Assembly: GCF_000739085.1 (NCBI RefSeq)
Contig: NZ_CP009110.1
Span: forward strand, 6,634,001 to 6,698,000
Origin: Amycolatopsis methanolica 239
GTDB taxonomy: Bacteria > Actinomycetota > Actinomycetes > Mycobacteriales > Pseudonocardiaceae
Reading direction: 5' to 3'
Length of the DNA: 64,000 bases
The position numbers and the translations under genes were made by a program. This document shows positions 25,905 to 34,901 of this stretch, piece after piece; the stretch's first letter is position 1; every line of letters starts with the position of its first letter. The notes under the pieces were generated by a model, which saw nothing but the letters and a program-made list of their open reading frames with translations, made no database searches and was not told where the DNA came from.

Positions 25905-28436
25905 GTGACCGCCGAGTCCCTGCCCGCTGAGCTGCGCCGTGCGATCGTGCAGATCGCTCGCACGCCGCGTTTGCTGGTCGCTTGCGACTACGACGGGACC
26001 TTGGCTCCGATCGTGACCAACCCGGACGAGGCGCGCCCGCTGCCCGAGTCGGTGGGCGCGCTGCGCTCGCTGGCCGGGCTGCACGAGACGACCACCGCGG
26101 TCATCTCCGGCCGCGCGCTGCGCGACCTCGCCATCCTGTCGCGACTGCCGCACGAGGTGCACCTGGTCGGCAGCCACGGTTCCGAATTCGACATCGGCTT
26201 CGTGCACGAGCTCGACGCCCAGGCCCGCGACCTGCACCGCAGGGTCGAGCAGGAGCTGGAGCGCATCGCCGGCGACGTGCCGGGCGTGAGCCTGGAGGTC
26301 AAGCCGGCCAGCATCGCGGTGCACGTCCGCCGCGCCGACCGCGACGCGGCCCGCCGCGTGCTCGACGAAGTCCACAGTGGACCGTGCACGTGGGAGGGTG
26401 TGACGACCACCGACGGCAAGGAGGTCGTCGAGCTGGCCGTCGTGCAGACCGACAAGGGCCGCGCGCTGGACACCCTGCGCCACCAGGTCGGCGCCACCGC
26501 GGCGATCTTCCTCGGCGACGACGTCACCGACGAGAAGGCGTTCGCGCGGCTGTCCGGCCCCGACGTCGGCGTCAAGGTCGGCGACGGCGAGACCCTGGCC
26601 GCCTACCGGGTGCCCGGCACCGAGGACGTCGCGACGGTTCTGGCGTTCATGCTGGAGGAGCGCCGCAACTGGCTCTACGGCGAGCAGGCGCCGCCGATCG
26701 AGCGGCTGTCCATGCTGTCCAACGAGCGCGCGGTCGCGCTGGTCACCCCGGACGCCCGGCTGACCTGGATGTGCCACCCCGGCCCGGACGCGCCCGCGGT
26801 GTTCGCCGACCTGCTCGGCGGCACCAGCGCGGGCCACTTCTCGATCAAGCCGCACCACAACGGCCTGCCGCTGGGCCAGCGGTACCTGCCGAACACGATG
26901 ACGGTCGAGACCCGCTGGTCGCGGCTGCTGGTAACGGACTACCTGGAGCCGGAGGGCCCGCCGCACCGCACCGACCTGGTGCGCGTGATCTCCGGGACCG
27001 CCGCCGCGTCCGTGGTGTTCGCGCCGCGGCCGGAGTTCGGCGGTGTCCCCGTCCGGCTGGTGCCCGACCCCCAGGGGCTGCGCGTGCTGGGCACGTCGGA
27101 GCCGATCGTGCTGCGTTCGCCGGGCGTGGCGTGGGAGATCACCTCCGACGGCCTGCACGACACCGCCACCGCGCTGGTCCAGCCCACCCAGGACGAGCCG
27201 GTCGTGCTCGAACTGCGGTGCGGCACCACGGACCTCACCGCACACGAGCTGTCCGAACCGGAGCGGCGGGCGCGGGCGGGCGCCTACTGGAGCGACTGGG
27301 CGACCACGCTGAAGCTGCCGAACGTGGAGCCGGAGCTGGTCGCGCGCTCGGCGCTGACGCTGCGCGGGCTGTGCAACGCCGACACCGGTGCGGTGCTCGC
27401 GGCGGCCACGACGTCGCTGCCGGAGGAGATCGGCGGCGTGCGGAACTGGGACTACCGCTACTGCTGGATCCGCGACGCGGCGTTCACCGTACGGGAGCTG
27501 GTCGGGCTGGGCTCGCTCGCCGAGGCCGAGGGCTACCTGCGGTGGCTGCACGGCGTGCTGTCGACGCTGGCCGGGCCGGAGCGGCTGCACCCGCTGTACA
27601 CGATCAACGGCACCCAGCTGGGCGCCGAGGCCGTGATCGACTCGCTGCCCGGCTACGCGGGTTCGCGGCCGGTGCGCGTCGGCAACCTGGCGAACCACCA
27701 GGTGCAGCTGGACGTGTTCGGCCCGGTCGTCGAGCTGGTGGCCGAGCTGGCGCAGGTGCGCGGCGAGCTGCGGGACGAGGACTGGCAGCTGGTGCGCGCG
27801 ATGGCCGAGGCCGTCACGCGGCGCTGGTCGGAGCCCGACCACGGCATCTGGGAGGAGCGGCACGTGCCGCGCCACCGAGTGTACTCGCGCGTCATGTGCT
27901 GGGTGACCGTCGACCGCGCCATCAAGCTCGGCGAGGTGTACGGGCGCGAGATCCCGGCCGGGTGGCACGACCTGCGCGAGGAGATCGCGAACGACGTGCT
28001 GACCAACGGCTGGAACGACGAGGTCCAGGCGTTCACCACGGCCTACGACGGCACCGACCTGGACGCGGCTTCGCTTTTCGTCGGGCTGGCCGGGCTGATC
28101 GACCCGTCGGACGAGCGGTTCCAGCACACGGTGACCGCGATCGAGGCCGAGCTGCGCAGCGGTTCCACGGTGTATCGCTACCGCCGCGACGACGGCCTGC
28201 CGGGCAGCGAGGGCGGGTTCCACCTGTGCGCCGCGTGGCTGATCGAGGCGTACCTGCTGACCGGCCGCCGCACCGAGGCGGAGGAGCTGTTCGAGCAGCT
28301 GGTCGACACGGCGGGCCCGACAGGCCTGCTGCCCGAGCAGTACGACCCGGTGGCGGAGCGCTCGCTGGGCAACCACCCGCAGGCGTACTCGCACCTCGGG
28401 CTGATCCGCTGCGCCAAGCTGCTCTCCGGCGCGTAG
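25905..28436 (+). CDS. otsB: Fused trehalose-6-phosphate phosphatase (OtsB) and GH15 glycoside hydrolase
   Basis: This is a two-domain, 843-residue protein. Residues 20-250 are a HAD-type OtsB domain with DYDGTLAP (nucleophile Asp28, Asp30), an ISGR motif, GSHGSEFD and GDDVTDEKAF near 204. From about 265 to the end is a GH15 domain (glucoamylase/actinobacterial trehalase family) with NWDYRYCWIRDAAFTV near 515, and LLPEQYDP near the C-terminus carrying a probable catalytic Glu. OtsB removes phosphate to give trehalose; GH15 enzymes of actinobacteria can hydrolyse trehalose. Joining the two is unexpected. GTG 25905 is preferred to 25902 because AAGGAGG ends at 25900. Confidence 0.9.
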   Translation: MTAESLPAELRRAIVQIARTPRLLVACDYDGTLAPIVTNPDEARPLPESVGALRSLAGLHETTTAVISGRALRDLAILSRLPHEVHLVGSHGSEFDIGFVHELDAQARDLHRRVEQELERIAGDVPGVSLEVKPASIAVHVRRADRDAARRVLDEVHSGPCTWEGVTTTDGKEVVELAVVQTDKGRALDTLRHQVGATAAIFLGDDVTDEKAFARLSGPDVGVKVGDGETLAAYRVPGTEDVATVLAFMLEERRNWLYGEQAPPIERLSMLSNERAVALVTPDARLTWMCHPGPDAPAVFADLLGGTSAGHFSIKPHHNGLPLGQRYLPNTMTVETRWSRLLVTDYLEPEGPPHRTDLVRVISGTAAASVVFAPRPEFGGVPVRLVPDPQGLRVLGTSEPIVLRSPGVAWEITSDGLHDTATALVQPTQDEPVVLELRCGTTDLTAHELSEPERRARAGAYWSDWATTLKLPNVEPELVARSALTLRGLCNADTGAVLAAATTSLPEEIGGVRNWDYRYCWIRDAAFTVRELVGLGSLAEAEGYLRWLHGVLSTLAGPERLHPLYTINGTQLGAEAVIDSLPGYAGSRPVRVGNLANHQVQLDVFGPVVELVAELAQVRGELRDEDWQLVRAMAEAVTRRWSEPDHGIWEERHVPRHRVYSRVMCWVTVDRAIKLGEVYGREIPAGWHDLREEIANDVLTNGWNDEVQAFTTAYDGTDLDAASLFVGLAGLIDPSDERFQHTVTAIEAELRSGSTVYRYRRDDGLPGSEGGFHLCAAWLIEAYLLTGRRTEAEELFEQLVDTAGPTGLLPEQYDPVAERSLGNHPQAYSHLGLIRCAKLLSGA

Positions 28437-28474
28437 GTCACGGTTCGGACGAAGGCCCCTCGGCTGCCGGATTC

Positions 28475-28735
28475 CAGGGGTCGTTGCAACACAACTGATC
28501 AACTGGCTCGGGTCAGGGGCTTGGTCAAGCGCTCGGCTGGGGTGTCCCAGCCGAGCGTTTTGCGTAGGCGGTCGTTGAGTTCGGCGGCGACGAACGCGAG
28601 GTGTTCGGCGCTGTGGCCGGCCATCTCAGCGCCTTGGTCCCAGGTCAGGGACTGGGCGAGGTGGCCAGGCAGCGTCGCGACGGTGCTGCGGCCGGGGCTG
28701 CCGGCGATTTCGGCGCCGCGGGAGCCCCTGACACG
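28475..28735 (-). pseudogene. IS30-family transposase remnant with internal deletion
   Basis: The minus strand reads through to a TGA at 28499. It has VATLPGHLAQSLTWDQGAEM, from the middle of an IS30 catalytic domain, directly joined to AFVAAELNDRLRKTLGWDTP and AERLTKPLTRAS, the C-terminus. About 60-80 residues that normally lie between (the second Asp and Glu region) are missing, as is everything N-terminal. GGTCGTTGCAACAC at 28479-28492 resembles an IS30-type end. The fragment abuts the 3' end of radA. Confidence 0.8.
28530..28561 (+). terminator. Hairpin plus T-run downstream of otsB fusion gene
   Basis: CGCTCGGCTGGG (28530-28541) pairs perfectly with CCCAGCCGAGCG (28546-28557) and is followed by TTTT. 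It lies inside the IS30 remnant but is oriented to terminate plus-strand transcription from the trehalose genes about 95 bp upstream. Confidence 0.6.
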
Positions 28736-28739
28736 GGAG

Positions 28740-30098
28740 TCAGGCGTAGTTGGCCGCGTGCAGGGCCGCCGCCACCGAGTCCACCTCCAGCACCCGGATC
28801 CCGTCCGGCAGCTTCCCCGGGTCGGGCGGCACCAGCGCGTGCGTGAACCCCATCCGCGCGGCCTCCGCCAGCCGCCGCCCGGCGCCGGTGACCCGTCGGA
28901 CCTCCCCGGCGAGCCCGACCTCGCCGACGACCACCAGCCGCGGCGACAACGCCACGTCCCGCACCGACGACCACAGCGCCAGCAACACGGACAGGTCCAC
29001 GGCGGGCTCGGTGACCTTCATCCCGCCGACCGTCGCCGAATAGACGTCCCGGTCGCCCAGCTTGATCCCGCCGCGCTTCTCCAGCACGGCGAGGATCATC
29101 GCCACCCGCGCGGAGTCCAGGCCGCTCACGGCCCGCCTCGGCTGCGGCGCGCCGGCACTCGACACGAGCGCCTGCACCTCGCACAGCAGCGGCCGCTTGC
29201 CCTCGACCGTGACCGTCACCGCGGTGCCCGGCACCGCGTCCTCCCGCCGGTTCAGGAACAGCCCGGACGGGTCCGGCACCCCGACGATGCCGTCCTCGCG
29301 CAGTTCGAAGCACCCGATCTCGTCCGCGGGCCCGAACCGGTTCTTCACCCCGCGCACCATCCGCAGCGTCGAGTGCCGGTCGCCCTCGAAGTGCAGCACC
29401 ACGTCGACCAGGTGCTCCAGCACGCGCGGCCCGGCGACCGAGCCGTCCTTCGTGACGTGCCCCACGAGCACGACCGGCAGCCCGCGCTCCTTAGCCAGCG
29501 CGACCAGGCCGGCGGTGACGGCCCTGACCTGCGTCACGCCGCCCGGCGCACCCTCCACCTGGGGCGAGGCCATCGTCTGCACCGAGTCGACGATCAGCAC
29601 ACCCGGCTTGACCGCGTCGACGTGCCCGAGGATCGCCGACAGATCGCTTTCCGCCGCCAGGAACACGCCCTCGTGCACGTTCTTCGTCCGCTCGGCGCGC
29701 AGGCGCACCTGTCCCGCGGACTCCTCGCCGGTGACGTACAGCGCGGGCCCGGACCCGCCGCGGGCCCACTGGTAGGCCACCTCGAGCAGGAGGGTGGACT
29801 TGCCGACGCCCGGCTCACCGGCCAGCAGCACGACCGCGCCGGGCACGAGCCCGCCGCCGAGCACGCGGTCCAGCTCGCCGACGCCGGTGGTGCGGGCGCG
29901 CGCGGCCTCGATGTCGACCTGGCCGATCGGCCGCGCCGGCGCGCTGGGCGCGCCCGCTGCCACGCGGGCTATCGGCGGGCGCGCGTCGCCGCGCTCCTCG
30001 ATGGTTCCCCACGCCTGGCACTCCGGGCAGCGGCCGACCCACTTGGCGGCCTCGTACCCGCACTCACCGCAGCGGTAGCTGGTGCCCTTCTTGACCAT
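28740..30098 (-). CDS. radA: DNA repair protein RadA
   Basis: RadA is a RecA-like branch-migration ATPase for recombinational repair. This 452-residue protein has the N-terminal zinc finger (YRCGECG and RCPECQAWG), Walker A GEPGVGKSTLLLEV, Walker B-like VLIVDSVQTM, the RadA-specific KNRFGPADEIG motif and the C-terminal Lon-type domain (SATVGGMKVTEPAVDLSVLL). In mycobacteria radA is followed by disA. Here the gene ends directly at an IS30 remnant and disA is not present. It is read from a start 34 bp after the lpqE-like gene's stop, in the same direction. Confidence 0.95.
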   Translation of the reverse strand: MVKKGTSYRCGECGYEAAKWVGRCPECQAWGTIEERGDARPPIARVAAGAPSAPARPIGQVDIEAARARTTGVGELDRVLGGGLVPGAVVLLAGEPGVGKSTLLLEVAYQWARGGSGPALYVTGEESAGQVRLRAERTKNVHEGVFLAAESDLSAILGHVDAVKPGVLIVDSVQTMASPQVEGAPGGVTQVRAVTAGLVALAKERGLPVVLVGHVTKDGSVAGPRVLEHLVDVVLHFEGDRHSTLRMVRGVKNRFGPADEIGCFELREDGIVGVPDPSGLFLNRREDAVPGTAVTVTVEGKRPLLCEVQALVSSAGAPQPRRAVSGLDSARVAMILAVLEKRGGIKLGDRDVYSATVGGMKVTEPAVDLSVLLALWSSVRDVALSPRLVVVGEVGLAGEVRRVTGAGRRLAEAARMGFTHALVPPDPGKLPDGIRVLEVDSVAAALHAANYA

Positions 30099-30131
30099 GG
30101 TCGGTCACGCTAGCTGGCACCACCGACAGTT

Positions 30132-30791
30132 CTAGTGACCGCCGGCTTCCGCCTCGGCGGACGGCTGGCAGTTCAGCTCGACCGTGGGCGCCTGGATCGG
30201 CAGGTTCACGGTGACCGGGCCGGCGTCGCGGAAGGTGAAGGTGACCGGGATGGTCTGGCCGGGCCACACGACCTGCTTGATGCCCTGCAGGACGACCTCG
30301 GCGTGACCGATCCGGGTCGGCTGCCCGGTGGGGCCCGCGGTCGGCGACGCGGACGCCGACGAGGTGGGCGAGGTCTGGGTCGAGCTCGGCGCGGCGGAGC
30401 TGGACTCCGGCTGCTGCACGGACTCGGCTTCGGTGGCCGGGCCGATCAGGAGCTTGCTGCCCGCGACGATGGCCTTCTGGCCCTCGACGGTGGCGCTCGC
30501 CGCGTTCGCGCTGCTCACGGAGACCAGCTCGTCGTCGGTGGTGCCGTCGTTGGCGATCACCAGCGTGAGCGGGGCGCTCGACCCGGTCGCATAGGCCTGC
30601 TGGCAGTCGTTGCGGTTCACCAGGCCGGCGTCCCGCAGGACGAGCTTGCCCGCCTGGGCCATCGCGCCGTTGACCGCGGGCAGCATGGTGTTGGTCTGGG
30701 TGATCTGCCCGGCCCCGCACCCGGCCAGAGCCAGGGCGGCACCCACGGCGACCACGCTCGCGCCGACCACACGACGTTTCTGCAGCCTCAC
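30132..30791 (-). CDS. lpqE: LpqE-like lipoprotein
   Basis: The 219-residue protein starts MRLQKRRVVGASVVAVGAAL and has a lipobox LAGC with Cys near residue 25, so it is exported and lipid-anchored. A globular part with DDELVSVSS and LLIGPATEAE is followed by a low-complexity Ser/Thr/Pro linker (about 128-155). The C-terminal domain (GHAEVVLQGIKQVVWPGQTI) resembles the PCu(A)C-like fold. The position next to radA and divergent from carD matches lpqE (Rv3584) of M. tuberculosis. Function is unknown there as well. Confidence 0.8.
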   Translation of the reverse strand: MRLQKRRVVGASVVAVGAALALAGCGAGQITQTNTMLPAVNGAMAQAGKLVLRDAGLVNRNDCQQAYATGSSAPLTLVIANDGTTDDELVSVSSANAASATVEGQKAIVAGSKLLIGPATEAESVQQPESSSAAPSSTQTSPTSSASASPTAGPTGQPTRIGHAEVVLQGIKQVVWPGQTIPVTFTFRDAGPVTVNLPIQAPTVELNCQPSAEAEAGGH

Positions 30792-31060
30792 GGTCTCAGT
30801 CCCTCCTAGAAGCTATACCGGCCAGATCCTATCTGCGGCCGGAAAGCCCGCCACCGAGGGTGCGCCGAGGGGGCCGGAAACCGTCCACAATGGATCAGAG
30901 AATCAATGTCGACAGGGTTCCCCGCCACCTGCATGAGCATGCACTTTATCGGTTTGTCAACCCCCCGGATGGCCCCTGACCTGCGACGACGATCTCAGCC
31001 CGCTAGGTGGGCCCCCTCGCCGCGTGCTAGGATGGAGGCAGCGAAAGGGGCAGAGGACAC

Positions 31061-31552
31061 ATGGTTTTCAAGGTCGGAGAGACCGTCGTCTACCCGCACC
31101 ACGGTGCCGCACTCATCGAAGCGATCGAGACCCGCGTGATCAAGGGCGAGGAGAAGCAGTACCTCGTCCTCAAAGTCGCACAAGGAGACCTCACGGTTCG
31201 CGTGCCCGCTGACAACGCCGAGATCGTCGGCGTGCGGGACGTCGTGGGCCAGGATGGTCTGAACCGGGTTTTCGACGTGCTGCGAGCGCCGCACACCGAG
31301 GAGCCCACGAACTGGTCTCGTCGGTACAAGGCCAACCTCGAGAAGCTCGCCTCGGGCGACGTGAACAAGGTGGCCGAAGTGGTGCGCGACCTCTGGCGGC
31401 GCGAGAAGGACCGCGGCCTGTCCGCCGGCGAGAAGCGCATGCTGGCCAAGGCGCGGCAGATACTGGTCAGTGAGCTCGCCCTGGCGGAGGGCACCGACGA
31501 GGGCAAGGCGGAGACGCTGCTCGACGAGGTCCTGGAGACAGCGACCGTCTAG
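31061..31552 (+). CDS. carD: RNA polymerase-binding transcription factor CarD
   Basis: CarD binds the RNA polymerase beta subunit and stabilises open complexes at rRNA and many other promoters; it is essential in mycobacteria. The 163-residue protein has the N-terminal Tudor-like RID ([20 protein letters not shown]) and the C-terminal DNA-binding helical domain with [18 protein letters not shown] and the conserved minor-groove Trp region ([19 protein letters not shown]). Start ATG follows GGGGCAGAGGACAC. The leader of about 269 bp upstream is shared with lpqE and holds a likely -10 box TAGGAT near 31028. Confidence 0.97.
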   Translation: MVFKVGETVVYPHHGAALIEAIETRVIKGEEKQYLVLKVAQGDLTVRVPADNAEIVGVRDVVGQDGLNRVFDVLRAPHTEEPTNWSRRYKANLEKLASGDVNKVAEVVRDLWRREKDRGLSAGEKRMLAKARQILVSELALAEGTDEGKAETLLDEVLETATV

Positions 31553-31650
31553 AGCACAGGCTGACCTCGCGAGATGAGCCGGGCAGACGTGCTCATCTAC
31601 TGCGTGTGCCCCATGAGACACAGCTCGTCCCGCGAAGTGAGACCCCGGCG

Positions 31651-32286
31651 ATGAAGGTCGCGGCAGTCCTCATCGCCGACCCCGATGGGCCGGATCCGTG
31701 CGCCCTCGTGCGCGGTGCGCCGCTGTTGCGGCACGCCGTGGACGGCCTGCTGGAGTCCGGATGCGCGGACCGCCTGACCGTGGCGGTTCCCAAACCCGTG
31801 CTCGGGGATTGTGAAGTGATCGTACGGGCAGCACCCGGCGCCGGTTCCCGGTGCCGGGTGCTGGTCTGTGGTCCTGATCGCGCCGGATCCGTCCGGGCGG
31901 CCGTCGAGGCCGCCGGGGATTCCGACGTCGTGCTGGTGCACGACGTCGCGCGTCCGTTCGTGCCTCCCGCCACCGTCCGCGCGGTGGCCGAGGCGGTGTT
32001 CGCCGGGGCAGAGGCGATCATCCCGGTCCTACCCGTGACCGACACCGTCAAACTCGTTTCCGGCGACGTGATCGCCGGCACCTCGGACCGGGACCACCTA
32101 CGCGTCGTGCAGACCCCCGTCGGCTACCGGCCCGAGGTGCTCCGCGAGCTCTGCGCACGCGGCGCGGACCCGCTGTCGGACCTACCCGGTAGCGTGCGCA
32201 CCGTGGCCGGGCACCCCACCGCGCTCCGGCTCACCACGGCCTTCGACGTGGCCGTCGCGGAAGCACTACTCGAGGAGCAGGGTTGA
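31651..32286 (+). CDS. ispD: Divergent IspD-like cytidylyltransferase
   Basis: This 211-residue protein sits where ispD lies in actinobacteria (carD-ispD-ispF). The middle matches IspD well: [30 protein letters not shown] and [20 protein letters not shown]. The N-terminus does not. IspD enzymes start with a CTP-binding loop of the form PAAGxGxRMGxxxPKxFxxL, but here it reads [20 protein letters not shown], so the loop Arg and Lys are missing. The C-terminal Lys of KITTPxD is Arg here ([16 protein letters not shown]). The start ATG 31651 is preferred over GTG 31606, which would add 15 residues unlike the family. It may be a weak, altered or inactive MEP cytidylyltransferase. Confidence 0.7.
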   Translation: MKVAAVLIADPDGPDPCALVRGAPLLRHAVDGLLESGCADRLTVAVPKPVLGDCEVIVRAAPGAGSRCRVLVCGPDRAGSVRAAVEAAGDSDVVLVHDVARPFVPPATVRAVAEAVFAGAEAIIPVLPVTDTVKLVSGDVIAGTSDRDHLRVVQTPVGYRPEVLRELCARGADPLSDLPGSVRTVAGHPTALRLTTAFDVAVAEALLEEQG

Positions 32287-32750
32287 GGGTCGGGACCGGG
32301 GTCGACGTCCATCCGATCGAGGCGGGCCGCGAGTGCTGGATCGCAGGGCTGCTGTGGGAGGGCGCCGACGGCTGCGCGGGCCACTCAGACGGCGACGTGG
32401 CCGCCCACGCGCTGTGCGACGCGATGCTGTCCGCGGCCGGGCTCGGCGACCTGGGCGCGGTGTTCGGCACCAGCGACCCCCGCTGGGCAGGCGCCCACGG
32501 CGCGGAGTTCGTGGCCGAGGCGCGTCGGCTGGTCGAGACGGCAGGCTGGCGGCTGGGCAACGCGTCGGTGCAGGTCATCGGCAACGCGCCGCGCATCGGC
32601 AAGCGGCGCGAAGAGGCCCAGGACGTGCTGAGCAAGGCCGCGGGCGGCGCGGTCAGCGTCAGCGGCACCACCACCGACGGGCTCGGCCTGACCGGCCGCG
32701 GCGAGGGCATCGCCGCGGTCGCCACCGCGCTGCTGCTGCCGGCGGAATAA
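32283..32750 (+). CDS. ispF: 2-C-methyl-D-erythritol 2,4-cyclodiphosphate synthase IspF
   Basis: IspF makes MEcPP in the non-mevalonate isoprenoid pathway. This 155-residue protein has the metal site GVDVHP (Asp and His), [32 protein letters not shown] and the C-terminal [17 protein letters not shown]. It begins at a TTG that overlaps the ispD stop by 4 bp (TTGA), so the two are translationally coupled. Length and motifs are normal, in contrast with the neighbouring IspD. Confidence 0.95.
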   Translation: MRVGTGVDVHPIEAGRECWIAGLLWEGADGCAGHSDGDVAAHALCDAMLSAAGLGDLGAVFGTSDPRWAGAHGAEFVAEARRLVETAGWRLGNASVQVIGNAPRIGKRREEAQDVLSKAAGGAVSVSGTTTDGLGLTGRGEGIAAVATALLLPAE

Positions 32751-32791
32751 GTCACACGAATCCCGAGGTCGTCCCCGGTAGCCTGTGGTCT

Positions 32792-33478
32792 GTGACGATT
32801 CAGGCGGTGATGTTCGACTTCTCCGGCACCCTCTTCCGGCTCGAACAGAACTCCAGCTGGCTGTCCGACCTTACGACCCCCGACGGCGCCCCGCTCGACG
32901 TCGAGGCGCAAACCGAGCTGATGCGCCGCATGACCGCCCCGACCGGGCAGGTCGTCGAGCTGTCCGAGGAGTACCAGCACGCGTGGGAGAACCGGGACCT
33001 CGATCCGGCCCTGCACCGCAAGATCTACCTCGAGGTGCTGCGCAAGTCCGGCGTCGCGCACGCCCACCAGGCCGAGGCGCTCTACAACCGCCTGATCGAT
33101 CCCGCCGAGTGGACGCCGTATCCCGACACCGAGGCCGCGCTGAAGGACACCGCGGCCAAGGGCGTCAAGGTCGGCGTGCTGAGCAACATCGCCTTCGACA
33201 TCCGGCCCGCGTTCGCGATGCGCGGCTTGACCGACTTCGTCGACGAGTTCCTGCTCTCCTTCGAGGAGGGCTACATCAAGCCGCAGCCCGAGGTCTTCCG
33301 GCTGCTGGTCGACAAGCTCGGGGTCGCGCCGGAGGACACGCTCATGGTCGGCGACAGCGAGGAGGCCGACGGCGGAGCGAAGGCACTCGGCTGCGCGTTC
33401 GCCCTCGTCGACCCACTGCCGACCGCCGAACGCCCGGACGGCCTGCTCACGGCCCTGCGCACGCACGGGGTGCTCTGA
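32792..33478 (+). CDS. HAD-superfamily hydrolase
   Basis: This 228-residue protein is a haloacid dehalogenase-type hydrolase with [12 protein letters not shown] (the nucleophile Asp; the second Asp of DxD is replaced by Ser), a helical cap, [13 protein letters not shown] (motif II Ser), [10 protein letters not shown] (motif III Lys) and [17 protein letters not shown] (motif IV). The DFS variant in motif I also occurs in other HAD proteins but removes the usual acid/base Asp, so phosphatase activity is uncertain. It starts at GTG 32792 and lies between ispF and cysS in the same direction. Confidence 0.8.
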   Translation: MTIQAVMFDFSGTLFRLEQNSSWLSDLTTPDGAPLDVEAQTELMRRMTAPTGQVVELSEEYQHAWENRDLDPALHRKIYLEVLRKSGVAHAHQAEALYNRLIDPAEWTPYPDTEAALKDTAAKGVKVGVLSNIAFDIRPAFAMRGLTDFVDEFLLSFEEGYIKPQPEVFRLLVDKLGVAPEDTLMVGDSEEADGGAKALGCAFALVDPLPTAERPDGLLTALRTHGVL

Positions 33479-33509
33479 GCGGCGTCAAGGTGACCCGTAC
33501 CATTTCAGG

Positions 33510-34901
33510 GTGGCCCTTCATCTGTACGACACCGCGAGCAGGAGCGTGCGGGAGTTCCACCCCGCCCGTAGCGGAACGGCGTCCATGTACGTGTGTGGGG
33601 CCACCGTGCAGGGCATTCCCCACATCGGGCACGTCCGCGGCGCCCTGAACTACGACGTCCTGCGCCGCTGGCTGATCCACAGTGGACTGGACGTGTTGTT
33701 CGTGCGGAACGTCACGGACATCGACGACAAGATCCTCACCAAGGCCGCCGACGCCGGACGGCCGTGGTGGGAGTGGGCGGCGACGCACGAACGCGCGTTC
33801 GAGGAGGCCTACACCGTCCTCGGCTGCCTCCCGCCCTCAATCGCGCCGCGCGCCACCGGGCACGTCACGCAGATGGTGGAGCTGATGCAGCGCCTCATCG
33901 ATGCCGGGCACGCCTACGCGGCGGGCGGTGACGTGTACTTCGCCGTGTCCACGTTCCCCGAGTACGGCGCGCTGTCCCGGCAGAAGCTGGACGAGGTGCA
34001 GCAGGGCGAGACGCTGGCCGAGGGCAAGCGCGACCCGCGGGACTTCACGCTGTGGAAGAGCGCCAAGCCGGGCGAGCCGTCGTGGCCGACCCCGTGGGGC
34101 GACGGGCGGCCGGGCTGGCACCTGGAGTGCTCCGCGATGGCGACCACGTACCTGGGCGCCGAGTTCGACATCCACGGCGGCGGCGTCGACCTGGTGTTCC
34201 CGCACCACGAGAACGAGCGCGCCCAGTCGCAGGCGGCGGGCGACCCGTTCGCGCGGTTCTGGCTGCACAACGCGTGGGTGACGCTGTCCGGCGAGAAGAT
34301 GTCGAAGTCGCTGGGCAACGTGGTGTCGATCGAGGCGATGCTGCGCGACTACCGGGCCGCCGAGCTGCGGTACTACCTGGTGCAGCCGCACTACCGGTCG
34401 ACCATCGAGTACTCCGACGGCGCGTTGTCCGAGGCGGCCCAGGGCTACCGGCGGATCGAAGGCTTCCTGCGCCGGGCGGTGCAGCGGACGGGCACGGTCG
34501 AGCCGGGCGAGCTGGCGCCCGAGTTCGTCGCCGCGATGGACGACGACCTGTCCACGCCGGCAGCGGTCGCGGCCGTGCACAACCTGGTCCGCGAGGGCAA
34601 CGCTGCACTGGACTCCGGCGATGACGCCAAGGCGCGCGCGGCCGCCGGCTCGGTGCGCGCGATGATGGGTGTGCTCGGGCTGGACCCGCTGGCACCGGAA
34701 TGGGCGGAGAGCTCGGCGGCGGAGACGCCGGCGAGGGCCGCACTGGCCGAGTTGGTCGAGGCGATGCTCGTGGAGCGCCAGGAGGCGCGTGCCACGCGTG
34801 ACTTCGCCAGGGCCGACGCCGTGCGCGACCGCCTGCTCAAGGCGGGGATCACGGTCGAAGATACTCCCGATGGTCCGGTGTGGACCGTGAAAGAAGCTTA
34901 A
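33510..34901 (+). CDS. cysS: Cysteinyl-tRNA synthetase CysS
   Basis: CysS charges tRNA-Cys. The 463-residue enzyme has the zinc ligand Cys in [10 protein letters not shown], the HIGH motif [29 protein letters not shown] and HHENERAQS (remaining zinc ligands), and EKMSKSLGN. It starts at GTG 33510, where the family N-terminus begins ([14 protein letters not shown]). The gene after it starts on the base after its stop, so cysS and rlmB are cotranscribed. The MshC paralogue of mycothiol synthesis is excluded by the position and motif set. Confidence 0.96.
   Translation: MALHLYDTASRSVREFHPARSGTASMYVCGATVQGIPHIGHVRGALNYDVLRRWLIHSGLDVLFVRNVTDIDDKILTKAADAGRPWWEWAATHERAFEEAYTVLGCLPPSIAPRATGHVTQMVELMQRLIDAGHAYAAGGDVYFAVSTFPEYGALSRQKLDEVQQGETLAEGKRDPRDFTLWKSAKPGEPSWPTPWGDGRPGWHLECSAMATTYLGAEFDIHGGGVDLVFPHHENERAQSQAAGDPFARFWLHNAWVTLSGEKMSKSLGNVVSIEAMLRDYRAAELRYYLVQPHYRSTIEYSDGALSEAAQGYRRIEGFLRRAVQRTGTVEPGELAPEFVAAMDDDLSTPAAVAAVHNLVREGNAALDSGDDAKARAAAGSVRAMMGVLGLDPLAPEWAESSAAETPARAALAELVEAMLVERQEARATRDFARADAVRDRLLKAGITVEDTPDGPVWTVKEA

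Noticed and set aside
25782-28502. A 906-residue minus-strand frame opposite the otsB fusion
   Set aside because: It is antisense to a clear gene and shows no domain; high GC makes long shadow frames common.
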